Positions 34,202-48,220 of a stretch of 64,000 bases of DNA are shown piece by piece. Numbering within the stretch: position 1 is the stretch's first letter; each line of letters opens with the position of its first letter. Under the pieces are notes generated by a model. The model made no database searches. It worked only from the letters and a program-made list of their open reading frames with translations, and was not told the DNA's origin. This DNA comes from Holtermannia corniformis (lineage: Eukaryota; Basidiomycota; Tremellomycetes; Holtermanniales), in contig BCIJ01000005.1 of the NCBI GenBank assembly GCA_001599935.1, positions 186,001 through 250,000 of the forward strand, in the 5' to 3' direction. Made by a program: the position numbers and the translations under genes.

Positions 34202-35809
34202 TTACTTGAGCGCGACGCTGCGCGCGAACGGTGCAAGAATGGGACTGGGCGGTGTGGGATCGCCTCTGCGTTCCGGGACGGCTTGGAGCGGTGTGGAGCG
34301 CGCAAAGGGGGCTAGGATGGGTGAGGTGGGTGGCAATGTGGACGAACAGGTGCTTCGCCGAGGCGAGGGCGGGTTGGACGTGGTGGGGAAGAAGGAGGTA
34401 CGGGTCGCTCGCGGATGTGGCGAGGGCTCGCGCTCTGGTAGAGGGCTGTGCAGGGCGAGTGAAGCTCGAGGTGAGATGGGCGGTGAAAAGTGACGCTTTT
34501 GAGGTGCAAGTGACGGCGGTGGACGAAGCGAGTTGTCGAGCGAGGGCGAGGGCGGGCCGGCCCACGAAGTGCCAAAGAACAGGGCTGACCGTGAACCGGT
34601 CAGATCCTCGCTCGATGACTTGCGGCTCGGGCTCGCACTGGATGGACCGGCATTCAATGACGAGCCAGACGCCGTACGGCTACTCATCCCGATCGAAGTG
34701 GGGATCCCGCACGTCACAAAAGACGGCGAGGCAACGCTGGGCGCACCGAGCCGAGCCTTTACCCGCTCGAGATCGACGCGCTCCCGCTCGCGCATCTTTG
34801 CGACCTCGAGCTCGGCAAGCTGTTCTCTTGCTTCCCGGACCTCTTTGGCAAACTCGCTCTCTTCTTCTTGCTCGTGCTTTGGCGACTCGGAAGGCGATAC
34901 GACGCGCGGCTGGCGTGGCTTGCGGTTCGCGACGCCGTCGAGACCCTCACCCCGGTTGACGACCGTCAAGCCCATCCCGCTCTCTGGCTGTGGTGGGCAC
35001 AGCGGCATATCATTCAGACCTGCCACGAGCTTTGTCGAGTTTGGAAACTCGCTCAATCGCGGTGGTCGAGGGAACGGAAAGTTGCCACCTAGTGGATCGT
35101 TCGAAGTTGGTACAGTTGGCAGACCGCTGTTGAGCGGGAGTCTGGATGGGCCCGGTTCGCCGTCAATCGGACTTTGCACGGTCGACGAGTCTGCGCTAGC
35201 GCTCGAGCGCAGGCTATCACGCTTGGCAAAGATGCCGAGCTCGACGGTCATTTGGAGCACTTCGCGCATCTCGAGCACATCGCGGTACGTGAGGCGCGGG
35301 ACGACGGCGTGCGGTGTCCGGTCGTATTCGGCGTTTGACGGGGCTTCAAAGACTGCAGGTGGGTTCGGCGAGAAGGAGACGCATTTCCCGCTACGGCTCG
35401 GGGTCGTGTGGATGCACGAGGTCATCATAGGAGATGGCTGGGTCGACATGCAGGGCGGAGTCGCAAGAGGGGTGAGGGGTGGCACGGGCAGCTGGAGGGC
35501 CAAGCATGATTGCCTAGGGGTTGTCAGCTGCGGCCAGAGAGATTGTCGTTCAACATACATTGCATACGACGTGCTCTGAGCCGGCAAAGCCGAGTACGAG
35601 TACTCTGGTGTCCGGCTGGAGAGGGATTGTGATCAGCATCGCGCTCGGCAACCGGTGCCGCTGACGCACCAGTGGTCCCCACTCTCGGTACTAGCGCTGT
35701 CCCTGTCAGCCTCTAGCTCGGGTTCCGAGTGCGAGTGAGCGGGCGTGAGCGGATGCTGGTGGTAGTCGAGTTCGTGTGCGTAAGGGATCGCGGGCAGTGA
35801 TGAGAGCAT
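34202..35809 (-). CDS. Disordered protein with PP1-docking-like motif
   Basis: Function unknown. Exons 35809-35670, 35615-35559, 35513-34202 close in frame to 502 aa. The likely conserved core, near residues 105-160, reads GKCVSFSPNPP, then EYDRTPHAVVPRLTYRDVLE and a helix; KCVSF fits the RVxF docking consensus of protein phosphatase 1 ([RK]-x-[VI]-x-F), so a PP1-regulatory role is a possibility, not a finding. A coiled coil follows (EEESEFAKEVREAREQLAEL, then EVAKMRERERVDLERV). The last 50 residues contain a duplicated SPILAPFARS motif. The short first two exons were found by frame and standard introns (54 and 45 nt); the first ATG encodes MLSSLPAIPYAHELDYHQHP. Confidence 0.7.
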
Positions 35810-36834
35810 TGTTGGTTGCAGCTCAGCCAGCCGGTTGGGATACAAACGTGTAGTCGCAAGAGATAACACAAGCTCGTGCGATCCGAGGGGTGGGTGGTGG
35901 GTCGTGTGCGATGGGCGGCAGGGAAGCTAGAAGTGCCGTGTGTCACCAACAGGTGCACAGACACAACGGAGGCGGTGCCGATCCCGTTCTTGAGCCGGCC
36001 ACGTCGCACAGAACGAGGGTCCCTTTTGATCTCTGCGTATTCCGAGTGCGATGCGAGCGTGTTTGAACCGTGCTTGCTGCTGCCTATGCAAGCCGAGGAC
36101 GGTCGTTGAGCGGCAACAACCTTTGGACGCCAAGCACGGCCGAGCCAATCAACCTCCTTTCGCTCGAGTCCCGTTCCGCCGCCGATTGGCACAATGCCGT
36201 CGTCGTCGTAGACTACAAGACGGATCCAATGCTGCTCGCTGTCCCGAACAATCGCGGCGGCGGCGGTGCTGGTCGAGCCGAGGATTGAAAACTATGACGG
36301 CCGCCGGGGCGATTGTTTGTTTCCGCCCAGTGCGGCGTCGCCTCCTCTCTGGTTGTGTATCCCTCGTCCCGGTGCGGATACGGAGCTGCAGCGGACTGAT
36401 CTGAATGCAACGAGTGCGCTCTACAGAGGCCGCTGAGCTGCCCTCTTCAACGTCTGACGAGGATGCAGAGTGACCTATGCGTGCCGACCCCCGGACCTGG
36501 TGCCCACCGAAACGAGGTCGCACACGAGAGGCTGGTCACCGTCTCCACAGGCTTCCCTAATCTCTAGATCGAGTGCACAACATGTATATACATCGCAGGA
36601 TAAGCCATCAGGAGCACTGCAGCCGTCTGGTCAAGATTGCACGAGCTGCCAGCGCGCTCGCCAGTTTCGCCACTGACGCCCGGCAGCGGCAGATCGACAA
36701 CAACCCTGAGCGCCATGTCATCCTGCACCGTCGGATCCCAGAGGACGGTTGACAAGGATGGGCAGGTCATGAGTCGCAGCATCAGCTCAGCTCGCGTTCG
36801 CGCAGTGCTACATAGTCCAGTGACGAGCAATGCA
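35810..36834. other. Intergenic region, no gene supported
   Basis: One kilobase upstream of the PP1-motif gene and downstream of the SET gene. ORFs on both strands are Arg/Ser-rich shadows without domains. No RNA gene or repeat seen. Confidence 0.4.
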
Positions 36835-38528
36835 TCATCCGTCAACGGCGCGATCCAGCACAGCTCTTACAGCCTGCCATTTCTCTACAGCCGTCTCTAG
36901 GATCGTCCTCTCGGCAATACAGACTGTCATACCGAGCGTCTCGAGCCGGCGGCCGGGATCAGGTTCGATCTCCTGTTGAGCACAAGTCAGCGAGTTCGAG
37001 TGGGCGACGCGCACGACGCACATCGTAGAGTGCAAAGAGCTCGGCTATGTCCTTGTCGGATCCGTGTATAGTGGCGAGGCTATCGCGCAAGAAGGCGAGT
37101 ACTGCCTCGCAGAGCTTCTGGGAGGGTGCCGCATCTGTATCGATTGGGACGTTCGGGCCTTTGCCAGCCTCTTCTTCGTCAGTTTCGGACGCGACCCACG
37201 CTACTTCAAGCTGTGCACAGCTTTGCTCGAAAAGCGCCACGTCGCGACCTGTGATCGCAAGGTAGCGCAGCGCCAGCAGCGATCTCGAAAGCTGAGCCGA
37301 AGCGCTCAAGCTGTACTCGCGCTCGTCCATGGCGCTATACAGTAGCGTGTCGGCGTCTCCGTCGGCAAGATAGCTCGGTTGCCGTATTCCCAGTCGGAAA
37401 TCAAGCCATCGACAGTTCAGATCCTCCGGATCATCCGCCAAGATGTCACACACATCCTCCAACTCCCAGCGCACCCCCGATTCCACCTCGTCCTCGACAA
37501 ACCCATACTCGACTAAACACTTGCCAACCCCGAGCTCGCCATACGTGTTCAGCACCTCGCCTGGCTCAATCGCCCGCTCGGCCACAAGCACACAGTCATC
37601 TCGCGCGAGTTCGAGCTCGTGGATCCACTCGGTGCCGAGGTGGGTCAGGCGGTTCGGAGGGTTTTGGACATCGTGCGTGGGGCAGAAGGCAAGTGTGCCG
37701 CAGGATGGACAGACAAAGTCGTCCGTCTCGAGATGGATGTGTGGGTTGGCGGAATGATTAAAGAGGTCGGCGAGGGGGAGCAAGGCGGGGCGGTGGTAGA
37801 TGTCGGTTTGGAATGCACGGGACGATGCGAGCGCGTAGCAGTAGAGATAGCTGGCGAGGCTGGGAGGGGACGGGGAGAAGGATGTGGACGGTAGCAGGCT
37901 GGCGTTTGAGTTGAAGAATGCACAAATGTCAGACTGAGCAGTGTTAATCCACGCTATGTAGGGCCCTGATGACGCACCATACCCTGGCCCGTTCGCTCCT
38001 TGAGACCCATCTCTCGCGCTGCCTCGGTACCAGCGAGCCATCGCAAAGCCATCTTTCCATCAACACCATATGCCAGCTCATCCACATGCCAAAAGAACGG
38101 CAGCGGGACCGCACTCCTCGGCAAGCTCTGCAAGTAGCCATAGAACCGAGACTCTAGACCCAGCCTAAACTCATGCAGCAGAGCAAGAGCAAGCGTGAAG
38201 ACTGTGGGCGTCGTTTCGGCCGGGAACAGAGCGGCGAGGTCATGGATGGTGCTTAGGGCTGATGTGCGGATGGAGAGGATGGCCGTCTTGGGGATGCAAG
38301 CGACTGTACTGGCCGTCTGTCAGCTGAGTTCCGTAGGCAAGGGAAGGAGGACAGACTTTGGCTGTGGGAATGGATCAGGTCGTTTGACGAGACGGTCCAG
38401 CCTGACCCGTCTGACATTCGGTGGATGGACAAGGCCGGGTGGTATGACACGCCTGCTTCGGCGAGCCATGCTTCGAGCAGAGGTATAGAGGGCGCAGGCA
38501 GCCCATCAAAGGGAAGCACAGGCGGCAT
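36835..38528 (-). CDS. SET-domain protein lysine methyltransferase (SETD6/RKM-like)
   Basis: Class of SET methyltransferases that modify non-histone proteins such as ribosomal proteins (RKM, SETD6, Rubisco-LSMT type). Exons 38528-38357, 38303-37983, 37953-37022, 36972-36835 close in frame to 520 aa. Seen: N-terminal IACIPKTAILS; SRFYGYLQSLP; LRWLAGTEAAREM; the SET core LLPLADLFNHSANPH with the invariant NHS; a zinc-like C-x2-C-x4-C insert (FVCPSCGTLAFC); and VLNTYGELGVGKCLVEYGF with the catalytic-site Tyr region. The C-terminal half matches the helical substrate-binding domain. Intron 2 is only 29 nt (37982-37954) in the frame-keeping model. Head-to-head with TRS31, 121 bp between ATGs. The substrate cannot be assigned. 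Confidence 0.8.
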
Positions 38529-38649
38529 AGTGTGATAGTATAGTCGACAGCACTTGACCCGGTTCAGCACGGACACTGTCGCATCACCCGCTGCATCCAC
38601 CACCATCCTTCACACCTCACTTCAACCAGCTCACACTGGATCTAGTACA

Positions 38650-39531
38650 ATGTCACGCCCCCAATCAACACTGTACGCCTCGCACACGCCGCAGCCATCC
38701 TCTTCGCGCCTCTCGCTTCCACCTCAGCCGCGCCCACTCTCCATCCCGTCCCCTCTCCAGCACCCGAACCAAAGCCAAAGCCTCGTCGATCGCCCTCTCA
38801 ACAAAACCAAAGGCGCAGAGGTCGGGATGGCCGCCTGGGCGTTCCTCTTTGCAGAGATCGTGAGCTATAGTCAGACGCGGGTCGATAGCGTCAGCGAGCT
38901 CGAGAAGCGGTCAGTACCGTGTGGGCGTAGGTTGGTTGCTGATTGCGCAGATTGGCGACGTTGGGACACCAGGCTGGGATTCGGATCTTGTCATTGTTGC
39001 TGCTACGGACGGCGCAGACTACAAGCTTGAAAGTACGTTCACTCAGCACGAATGGCGACCCGGGCTCACCCACGCCCAGGACCCCAAACGAGAACACCGC
39101 CTGATCCCAATCCTTCAATTCATTCACACTCAAGTCTACAAATACCTCTTTGGCCGGCCTGCAGACGGTCTCGAGCGCAGTGTCGAGGGTGAAGACGAGT
39201 GTCAGTGCTATCCAGCTCGACGTGGGGAGCTGACGACGTTGTAGACATGCTGACGCTCAACCAACCGCCTTTGACGCAGCAGATCTCCATTCCGAAAGAT
39301 ATGGGTCAGCTGAGCTGTGAGGCCTTCACGGCGGGTGTCGTCGAAGGCGTACTGGACGGCCTCGACATGGTGCGCCGTGCCAGAGAAGCGCCGAACACAC
39401 ACACTCATGTACTGCAGCCTGCTCGCGTCACAGCGCACACGGTCGCGACGGATGCGCACCCACACCGGACCGTGATCTTGATCAAGCTTGATAAAGTCGT
39501 CATGGATCGAGAAGAAGCACTAGGCAAGTAG
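38650..39531 (+). CDS. TRS31: TRAPP complex core subunit Trs31/TRAPPC5
   Basis: Core subunit of the TRAPP tethering complexes that activate Ypt1/Rab1 in ER-Golgi traffic. Exons 38650-38909, 38951-39032, 39080-39200, 39245-39369, 39418-39531 close in frame to 233 aa. A 55-residue Ser/Pro-rich leader precedes the Bet3-family fold: LNKTKGAEVGMAAWAFLFAE, IVSYSQTRV, LIPILQFIHTQVYKYLFGRP, EYMLTLNQPPLTQQISIPKD, MGQLSCEAFTAGVVEGVLDG and RTVILIKLDKVVMDREEAL. Every block is collinear with Trs31/TRAPPC5 and introns are 40-48 nt. Convergent with the fumarate reductase gene. Confidence 0.93.
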
Positions 39532-39638
39532 GTAATGACTTATGAGAGTTTGACATTGTACAAGAAAGACGGCGCACAAAGAGACATACAAAGGAAAAGT
39601 CGTTGAACGGCATGAGGCGTACAAAGCGGACCGGGTCG

Positions 39639-42374
<2,736 letters not shown>

Positions 42375-43064
42375 GATTGGGATTACTGATTCGCTGTCGT
42401 CTACAAGTTAGTAAAGAGGGGATGGCACCGTTCGATGCGATCGATGGTGCCCAATGCCAATGCGAATGTTAGTAAAGTGGACTGTATGGGTATTGGAACC
42501 GGTCATGTGCGTGTGCGATGTCGAGGCGGTGATTGGTTGCCCCGGTAGATCAGTAGCCGGTGGCACTCGCACTCGTGATCGACCATGTACTTGGTGCCAT
42601 CTCGGTCTGCATAGCAAAAAGGGACAGCCCTTGATCGAGTTTGAGCTCGCCGGGTCCCATACATTCCCCTATTCTCTTGCGAGAATGTCTATGCGGGGAA
42701 TGGCGTAGGATGGTGAAGCTGTTACAGCTCCACCCTGGCACACTTCAGTCCCGCCCAACGCCTCAACTCGGGGGCCCTCGCTCATTGTCCTTCTTGCTCT
42801 TGCTTCTTCAGAGGACCCCAAGGTGGTGAGTGGGCTAGGGACGACCTAGGTTTACTGCCAGCTACGCACAGCCCCGCGCAATCATCTGCGCAAGACTGCA
42901 TCGTCACTTGCGTGCGATGTCGGCTCAGTCGTTTTGGGTTGATATACCGCAAGATCAGAGATCAGACGTCGCAAAAATACCGTCTGGATCGGAATATCAT
43001 ATGAAACGGTACATGAGGCGACAGGCTATGCTACACGGTCGTTGGATGGGTTGGTGACAGTCGC
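42375..43064. other. Intergenic region upstream of FRD1
   Basis: Contains the FRD1 promoter and the 3' flank of the EF-hand-like gene. No supported ORF, RNA gene or repeat was recognised. Confidence 0.4.
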
Positions 43065-44137
43065 CTAGACGAGTTTGCCGCGAACGAGGATGTTGCTGAA
43101 ATCGTCGTATGAAAGCGCGCGCTTCTCAGGTTGGGTCGAGAACAGCTCGATCATCTCGGCAATCTGCCACCGTGTCAGCACAACTCCCCATTCTGGCGCG
43201 ATGGTTGACCCACTTCTGGCTCGGTATAGCCCTCACCAAGCTCCTTGGCCCACTTGCGGATCTCGTCTTTTCCGATCGCGCGCGGGCCGCGGGTTGGCTG
43301 ACTCGAGATCCCAAGCACAAGCTCCCACGTCTGCCTGACGCCCTCCTTTTGCTCTGCGGTGAGCTTTGGCGCACTGCCCATTTGAGCTTCGAGGTTCTTT
43401 TGAGCCTTGCCGTTCCTCGCTTTGCCCTTCTGACCCGCCGTATCCCCCGCGAACGAGTCGTCTGACGCGGCATCCAGAGACGACAGAGACGAATCGTCGC
43501 TCGCCGTCTCGTGATAGTCGTCTGCGCCGTCGTCGTCCTCGATCCCATCGGACATGACGATATCCTCGTCGGGATCCATGAGGGCCGCACAGACGGCTCG
43601 AAAGTCCTTCTTGGCGACGCCAAGGCTAGCCAACGATGCAGGTCCAGAGTCATCGCCGCCCCAGCCGGTCGCAGAGCTACGAAACACTTCGAGCACATCG
43701 TCGTCGTATGGCAAGTTGAGTTCCGTCAGCAGGGCTGGGATGGAGGAGAGGGGGATCGTAGATGATGGCCGAGGGGTGGGGGTGTTGCGCGCGGGTAGAG
43801 CCGAGATCGCGGGAACGGTCTGTACAGGCGAGGCCGGTAGGAAACCCCCGGCTGCTTCATCGTCTCCTGGCAAGAAGCCGCCGCCCTCGTCGTCGCTTGG
43901 TGGAAGGAACCCGCCCGCGTCGTCACCGTCATCCACCATGAATCCTCCAGCTTCATCTGCTCCATCGTCGACGGAATTGCCCTCAGCCCCTGCCGTCTGG
44001 TCCGCTCCGACATCAGAGACGACAGGCGCTCCGTCATTGCCCTTTCGCCGCTTCCTAGCGTTCCGCCGGTCGGCCTGCCTCAACCCTCGCTCGAACGCTC
44101 GATCCACCGCACGCTGCTGGCGTCGGGTTAATGCCAT
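43065..44137 (-). CDS. EF-hand-like protein with GGFLP repeats
   Basis: Unnamed protein, probably calcium-binding-like or an EF-hand-fold adaptor. Exons 44137-43214 and 43163-43065 close in frame to 340 aa. It starts with a basic helix (MALTRRQQRAVDRAFERGLR and KRRK, a likely nuclear signal). Four copies of an acidic Gly-Gly-Phe motif follow: GGFMVDDGDD, GGFLPPSDDE, GGFLPGDDE and GGFLPAS. The C-terminus looks like an EF-hand pair: LTAEQKEGVRQTWELV, GKDEIRKWAKELGEGYTEPE, IAEMIELF and RALSYDDFSNILVRGKLV; canonical calcium loops are not complete. The frame is open upstream, and an ATG joined by a 35-nt intron to 44300 would add about 55 residues; the start used is the first ATG in the exon. Divergent from the Stb6-like gene. 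Confidence 0.65.
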
Positions 44138-44435
44138 GAAGTCTGCATCTGCATCTGGATCGTCGATCGGTGCAGGTGTCGCCGAAGCAGCTTCCGATGT
44201 CCGGGCCGATCGAGTAGGGATAGTGGTACTGGTGCCCGTAGCAGCTTGCCGAGCCGATGCTCGTGTTCTGGGAGGCTGCCATTGTCGATCAGCACGTAGC
44301 TAGCGATCCTGCATGCACCACGATCTAAACATACCATGATGAGCTCACCCGTGGTCGTTGTCGATCACAGCACGGTCGTCGTCGCCGAAGCTCGGATCAC
44401 TCGACTGTTCATCCTGCACGACCACGACCCGGTCA

Positions 44436-47400
44436 ATGTCGTTCGGGATCTCGTCCATCCCGCTACGCAGCACGTACGGCTTGGACGGCCGGCATGCATC
44501 GCCGACGCCGACGCCGTCGCCGCCCCAGGTGCGACCTCGGCGGACCCATCGTCCAACAGAGCAGGGGCTCTTACTGCCCGTCGTCAAGCTCACGCCCGAA
44601 GTCGAAGCCGCTTGGTATCGTGATCTGGGCACCTTTGAATCCTTGGAAGAGGTCAGGCTCGAGGGCTATGCTCTGCATGGCGTCAAGGACTGGTCGGTGC
44701 CAGGGCTGCCTGTCTAGCAGAGCTGACGGTGTCCAGGCTTATGCAGAGGACAGAGCTCGTGCAGACTGTGGTGACTTATACCGGCGTCAAGAAGGACTCT
44801 GTAGGTACTGAGAACGTCTGGAGACAGACCGACTGACAGCTTGACAGGTCTCAGCACTGCGGCTAGTTCCCTCGGCTGAGCAGACCGAGGAACAAGCTCA
44901 GAGGACTATCGACGAGGCCGTCAAGACGTTGGCCGAGTTTGGACATGCAAAGCCCAAGATTGTACGTGTATGCGTACGACCCGACCGATGCTTACAGGAG
45001 GCTAGACAGAGTATGGCTGGATCATGGTCACCAACCTGTCGAGCTTCAACTTGACGACGTGAGTGGCTCATGCTTGTTCAGCGACCTAGGCTGAGTTGCC
45101 TTGCAGCTTCCACATTGCCAGTGGAGACCTCCGACAGGCCATGCCCAGTATCATCGTCAACACCAACTTGCGTCGTCTCGGCTGCAGTGGTCGTGCCGAG
45201 CTACGCTTGGATCCTCCCAGGTATGTGCAAACCTGGGCGTCTCATCAACGTTTGACATCTCCCAGCGGCGTGTTTCGGGACAAGTTCTCCGTCATGTACC
45301 AGATCTGTTACGTCCAAAGTGCACCACCCCAGCCTCTCGCCTCTGGCTCCCGCACGACGTCGCCGTCGACTTCACCAACGAACCACCGGCATACTCAATC
45401 GGTGCACAACTCTCCCATTCAACACGCACACGATTCTGTACAGGATGCGTTTCCTATCGCTGTTGTCGAACTCGGCAAGCTGATCCAGTCGGCGTTGGCG
45501 CTGTTCGGCTACTTTGCGCAAGATAGACGGTTTGATCCGGATGGGTTGCTGTGCGATGCGGCGATCCGGGGATTCGAACGGTGGGCTGTCGAGTATTGGA
45601 ATGCCGAAGCTGAGGATGGGGCTCGTGCAGTGGGTTGTCTGGATTGCCTCAAATGGAGCCTGCTGATGAGTTCTGCAGGAACGCCGCATAGACGATATCG
45701 CCACGCCCGCACTGGTCGCCGCACTACTTAGTAGTGTGACCACGGTTCGCTACAAGCTCGCAGCGATCGGGGTATCGGAAAAGGTGACCAAAGACCCATT
45801 CTCGCAGCCGACTCAATTTCAGGACTCATGGCGCGCTTGGCAGGTCGGTCACCATCTTACACGAGAGAGCTGCCACTGACGCATCACAGCTAACTGGGAA
45901 ACACCACCAAGTTGACTCTGTGTTTATCACCGCATCCTTGGTCGAGCGACTCGACAAGGCGTACGAAAAGGGTCGGCTACGCCACCCGGAACGATACAAG
46001 AACCCAATGGGTCTGCTCCGCTCGTCCGTCGCGCAGGCCACGAGCTCGCTCTCGCTCTCACTCAAGCAGGGTGGCGAAGACGGCGGTGGCTACCGCTACC
46101 GCGATCCGCACCGTCGCAAGACATACGACTCTGCAGGCGACAGCGACGTCGACAACGGACACGCCCATCGCAACGATAGCTCTACGACCGCGTTCTTCGA
46201 CACGCCAACGTCAGACCTTGAGAGCTATGTGCGCACAATGGTCAAGCTCAAGACCAGGGACGTGGAGAGCGTTGGCGGCGGCCGCGTACACCAGCTTTGG
46301 TCCGGGAGCATCATCACTGCAGCGTTTGACACGGCCTGGCGGGGTCGCAAAGGTGATTCATGGAAGCGCCGCGGCGAATCCAGAGATTTTAGCGATCGTG
46401 AATTGGCTTCACTCGCGGATCGAGGCGTGATCAGTCCTGATCTGGCCGAGGAGGGAAGGAGCAAGTCGCTCAGGTCGAGGATGAGCAAGACGCACCTCGC
46501 TTTCCAGAGTACATTGCGAGTCAAAGCTTGCCATCCAACGGATAAGGCTAACCGGGCGCAGTCGATCCCGGACGGTCGGTGATACGTCTGATTCGGATGC
46601 GGGCACGCCGATCACAATCGGTCATGGACGTATGGCAAACAACCCGCGATTGCCAAGTCGCAAACCTACGGCGATCCCGACAGTCATTGAACCGTGGGTA
46701 TGCCAGTCCCGTTTCACTCGGTGCTTACTTTCGACAGAGATGTGGAAGAGATCGACGAGACTCTTGATTTCGAAGCACCCCGCACTCTGCTTGATGGCTC
46801 ATCCCCACCCGGTGCCAGCAGCTACGAAAGTCAACTAGCACCCGGGTTCCTTGCGCGCAGTACGCGTTCGAGCAGCAATCGTCCATCCATCAACACCACG
46901 CTGTCCTACTCTGGTTCCGACGTCACGTCTTTCGCTGCCAATGGTGCCGGTTCGAGACGCGGATCTCGAGTCTACGAGCGTCAGATCACCCCGGTCGAAG
47001 AAGGAGGATCGTCTGGCACGCCTTTGTCGGCCCGTTGGCCCAACTCGGCCACTCGGATCATGCAGCGTACCGCGAGCGAAGGTGCCGAGGCGACGGCGGA
47101 CGGCGTCGAGTTTACGATTGGTAAGCCGCGGAACGGGGTGGTGCATACTCGGCACGGGCATGATGTGGCGGAGGAGATTGACTTGGTTCGGCGGTATGTC
47201 GACATGAGGGTGACAAGGTCGAGCTGACGGCCTGTAGGCACTCTCTGGCAGGCCGCGAGGCGTATGCTTCGATGACGAGGGACAGTCCGTGAGTCGCGCG
47301 CTGACATGCTAAAGTCAGGCATTGACGTAGCGTAGCAAGCACATGGCAATCGACGTTGCACTGTGCCAGGTAGCTTGGGATTTGCGCAAACGCGAGCGTC

Positions 47401-47812
47401 TCCTCGCTCAGCAAGTGGAGCATCTCAAGGCTAGTCCATCTCGTCCTCGACAGACGCTCACTGACGATCGCAGGTGCTCGAAGCGAATGTCGAGATTGCC
47501 CTCGAGTCGGTCCAGGATGAGGCCAAGACGAGGCAGACGCGCGTACAAGCTCTGCAAGGCGAGGCGCACGCTCTGATTGCCGAGCTGCCACCCCATCCAC
47601 ACGAGAACCCGGGGCCGATTGTCAAAGTCTTGCGCCTCGAAGAGGAGCTCGGGTGGAACGTCGACAACATGTCCAACATTCTACGCACAAACCAGCGGCG
47701 CGACCTCGAGAGGCTTCTGCATGGCCTTGAGCTCAAGTCACAGCATGATCCCGGTCCTGCAGGCGCTGGCAAGGGCACAAAAGGTGCTCGATCGTGGTGG
47801 AGGTTATGGTGA
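44436..47812 (+). CDS. Stb6/Stb2-like protein (STB6-type N-terminal domain)
   Basis: Resembles yeast Stb2/Stb6, proteins linked to the Sin3 histone-deacetylase corepressor. Fourteen exons: 44436-44692, 44737-44800, 44848-44961, 45006-45058, 45107-45220, 45266-45629, 45679-45843, 45890-46426, 46474-46508, 46562-46693, 46738-47193, 47238-47288, 47336-47429, 47474-47812; in frame, 924 aa. The N-terminal domain shows FESLEEVRLEGYALHGVKDW, then LMQRTELVQTVVTYTG and VSALRLVPS, the pattern I recall for the STB6 N-terminal family, followed by EYGWIMVTNLSSFNLTTFHI. The middle is helical (VVELGKLIQSALALFGYFAQ) and the C-terminus is a coiled coil (VLEANVEIALESVQDEAKTR). The start is uncertain because the frame is open further 5'. 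The last intron appears to use a GC donor (47430). Confidence 0.7.
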
Positions 47813-48220
47813 TGCAGTGCGCGATGATCACCTGATGGGCTGCGTTTGCTGTTCGGCTCATCTCAATCCAATCTCCATCTCAATCTCGTGTGCTACGTCT
47901 CGACCGCAGAGTTGATCTGAGGCTGTGCACGCTCCCGAGTGCACGTAGTTTGCACTGCCTCGAAAGACTGCGCAGGCAGAGTGGAAGACGTCGAGGTCTG
48001 TGCGCGGCCAAGTGCTTAGTCAGCAATCGACCGCGTGCTCAAAGTCATTCAAGACGAGCTCCAGCGAGATCATCGACTGCAGCGGATTGTAGGCAGCTTG
48101 CATCAAAGCATACACCCGGGATAACGCACCTGGCTCCTCGTACAAGCCTCGGGTAGACCGTCAAGTGACTGCGGCTTGTAGCTGTCTCGCAAGCCGAGCC
48201 AGCGCATCTCTGGAGCAAAC
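47813..48220. other. Intergenic region, nothing recognised
   Basis: Between the Stb6-like stop and the SNF2 gene ATG. No conserved ORF or RNA gene seen; alternative splicing could extend the Stb6-like C-terminus a little into it. Confidence 0.35.
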
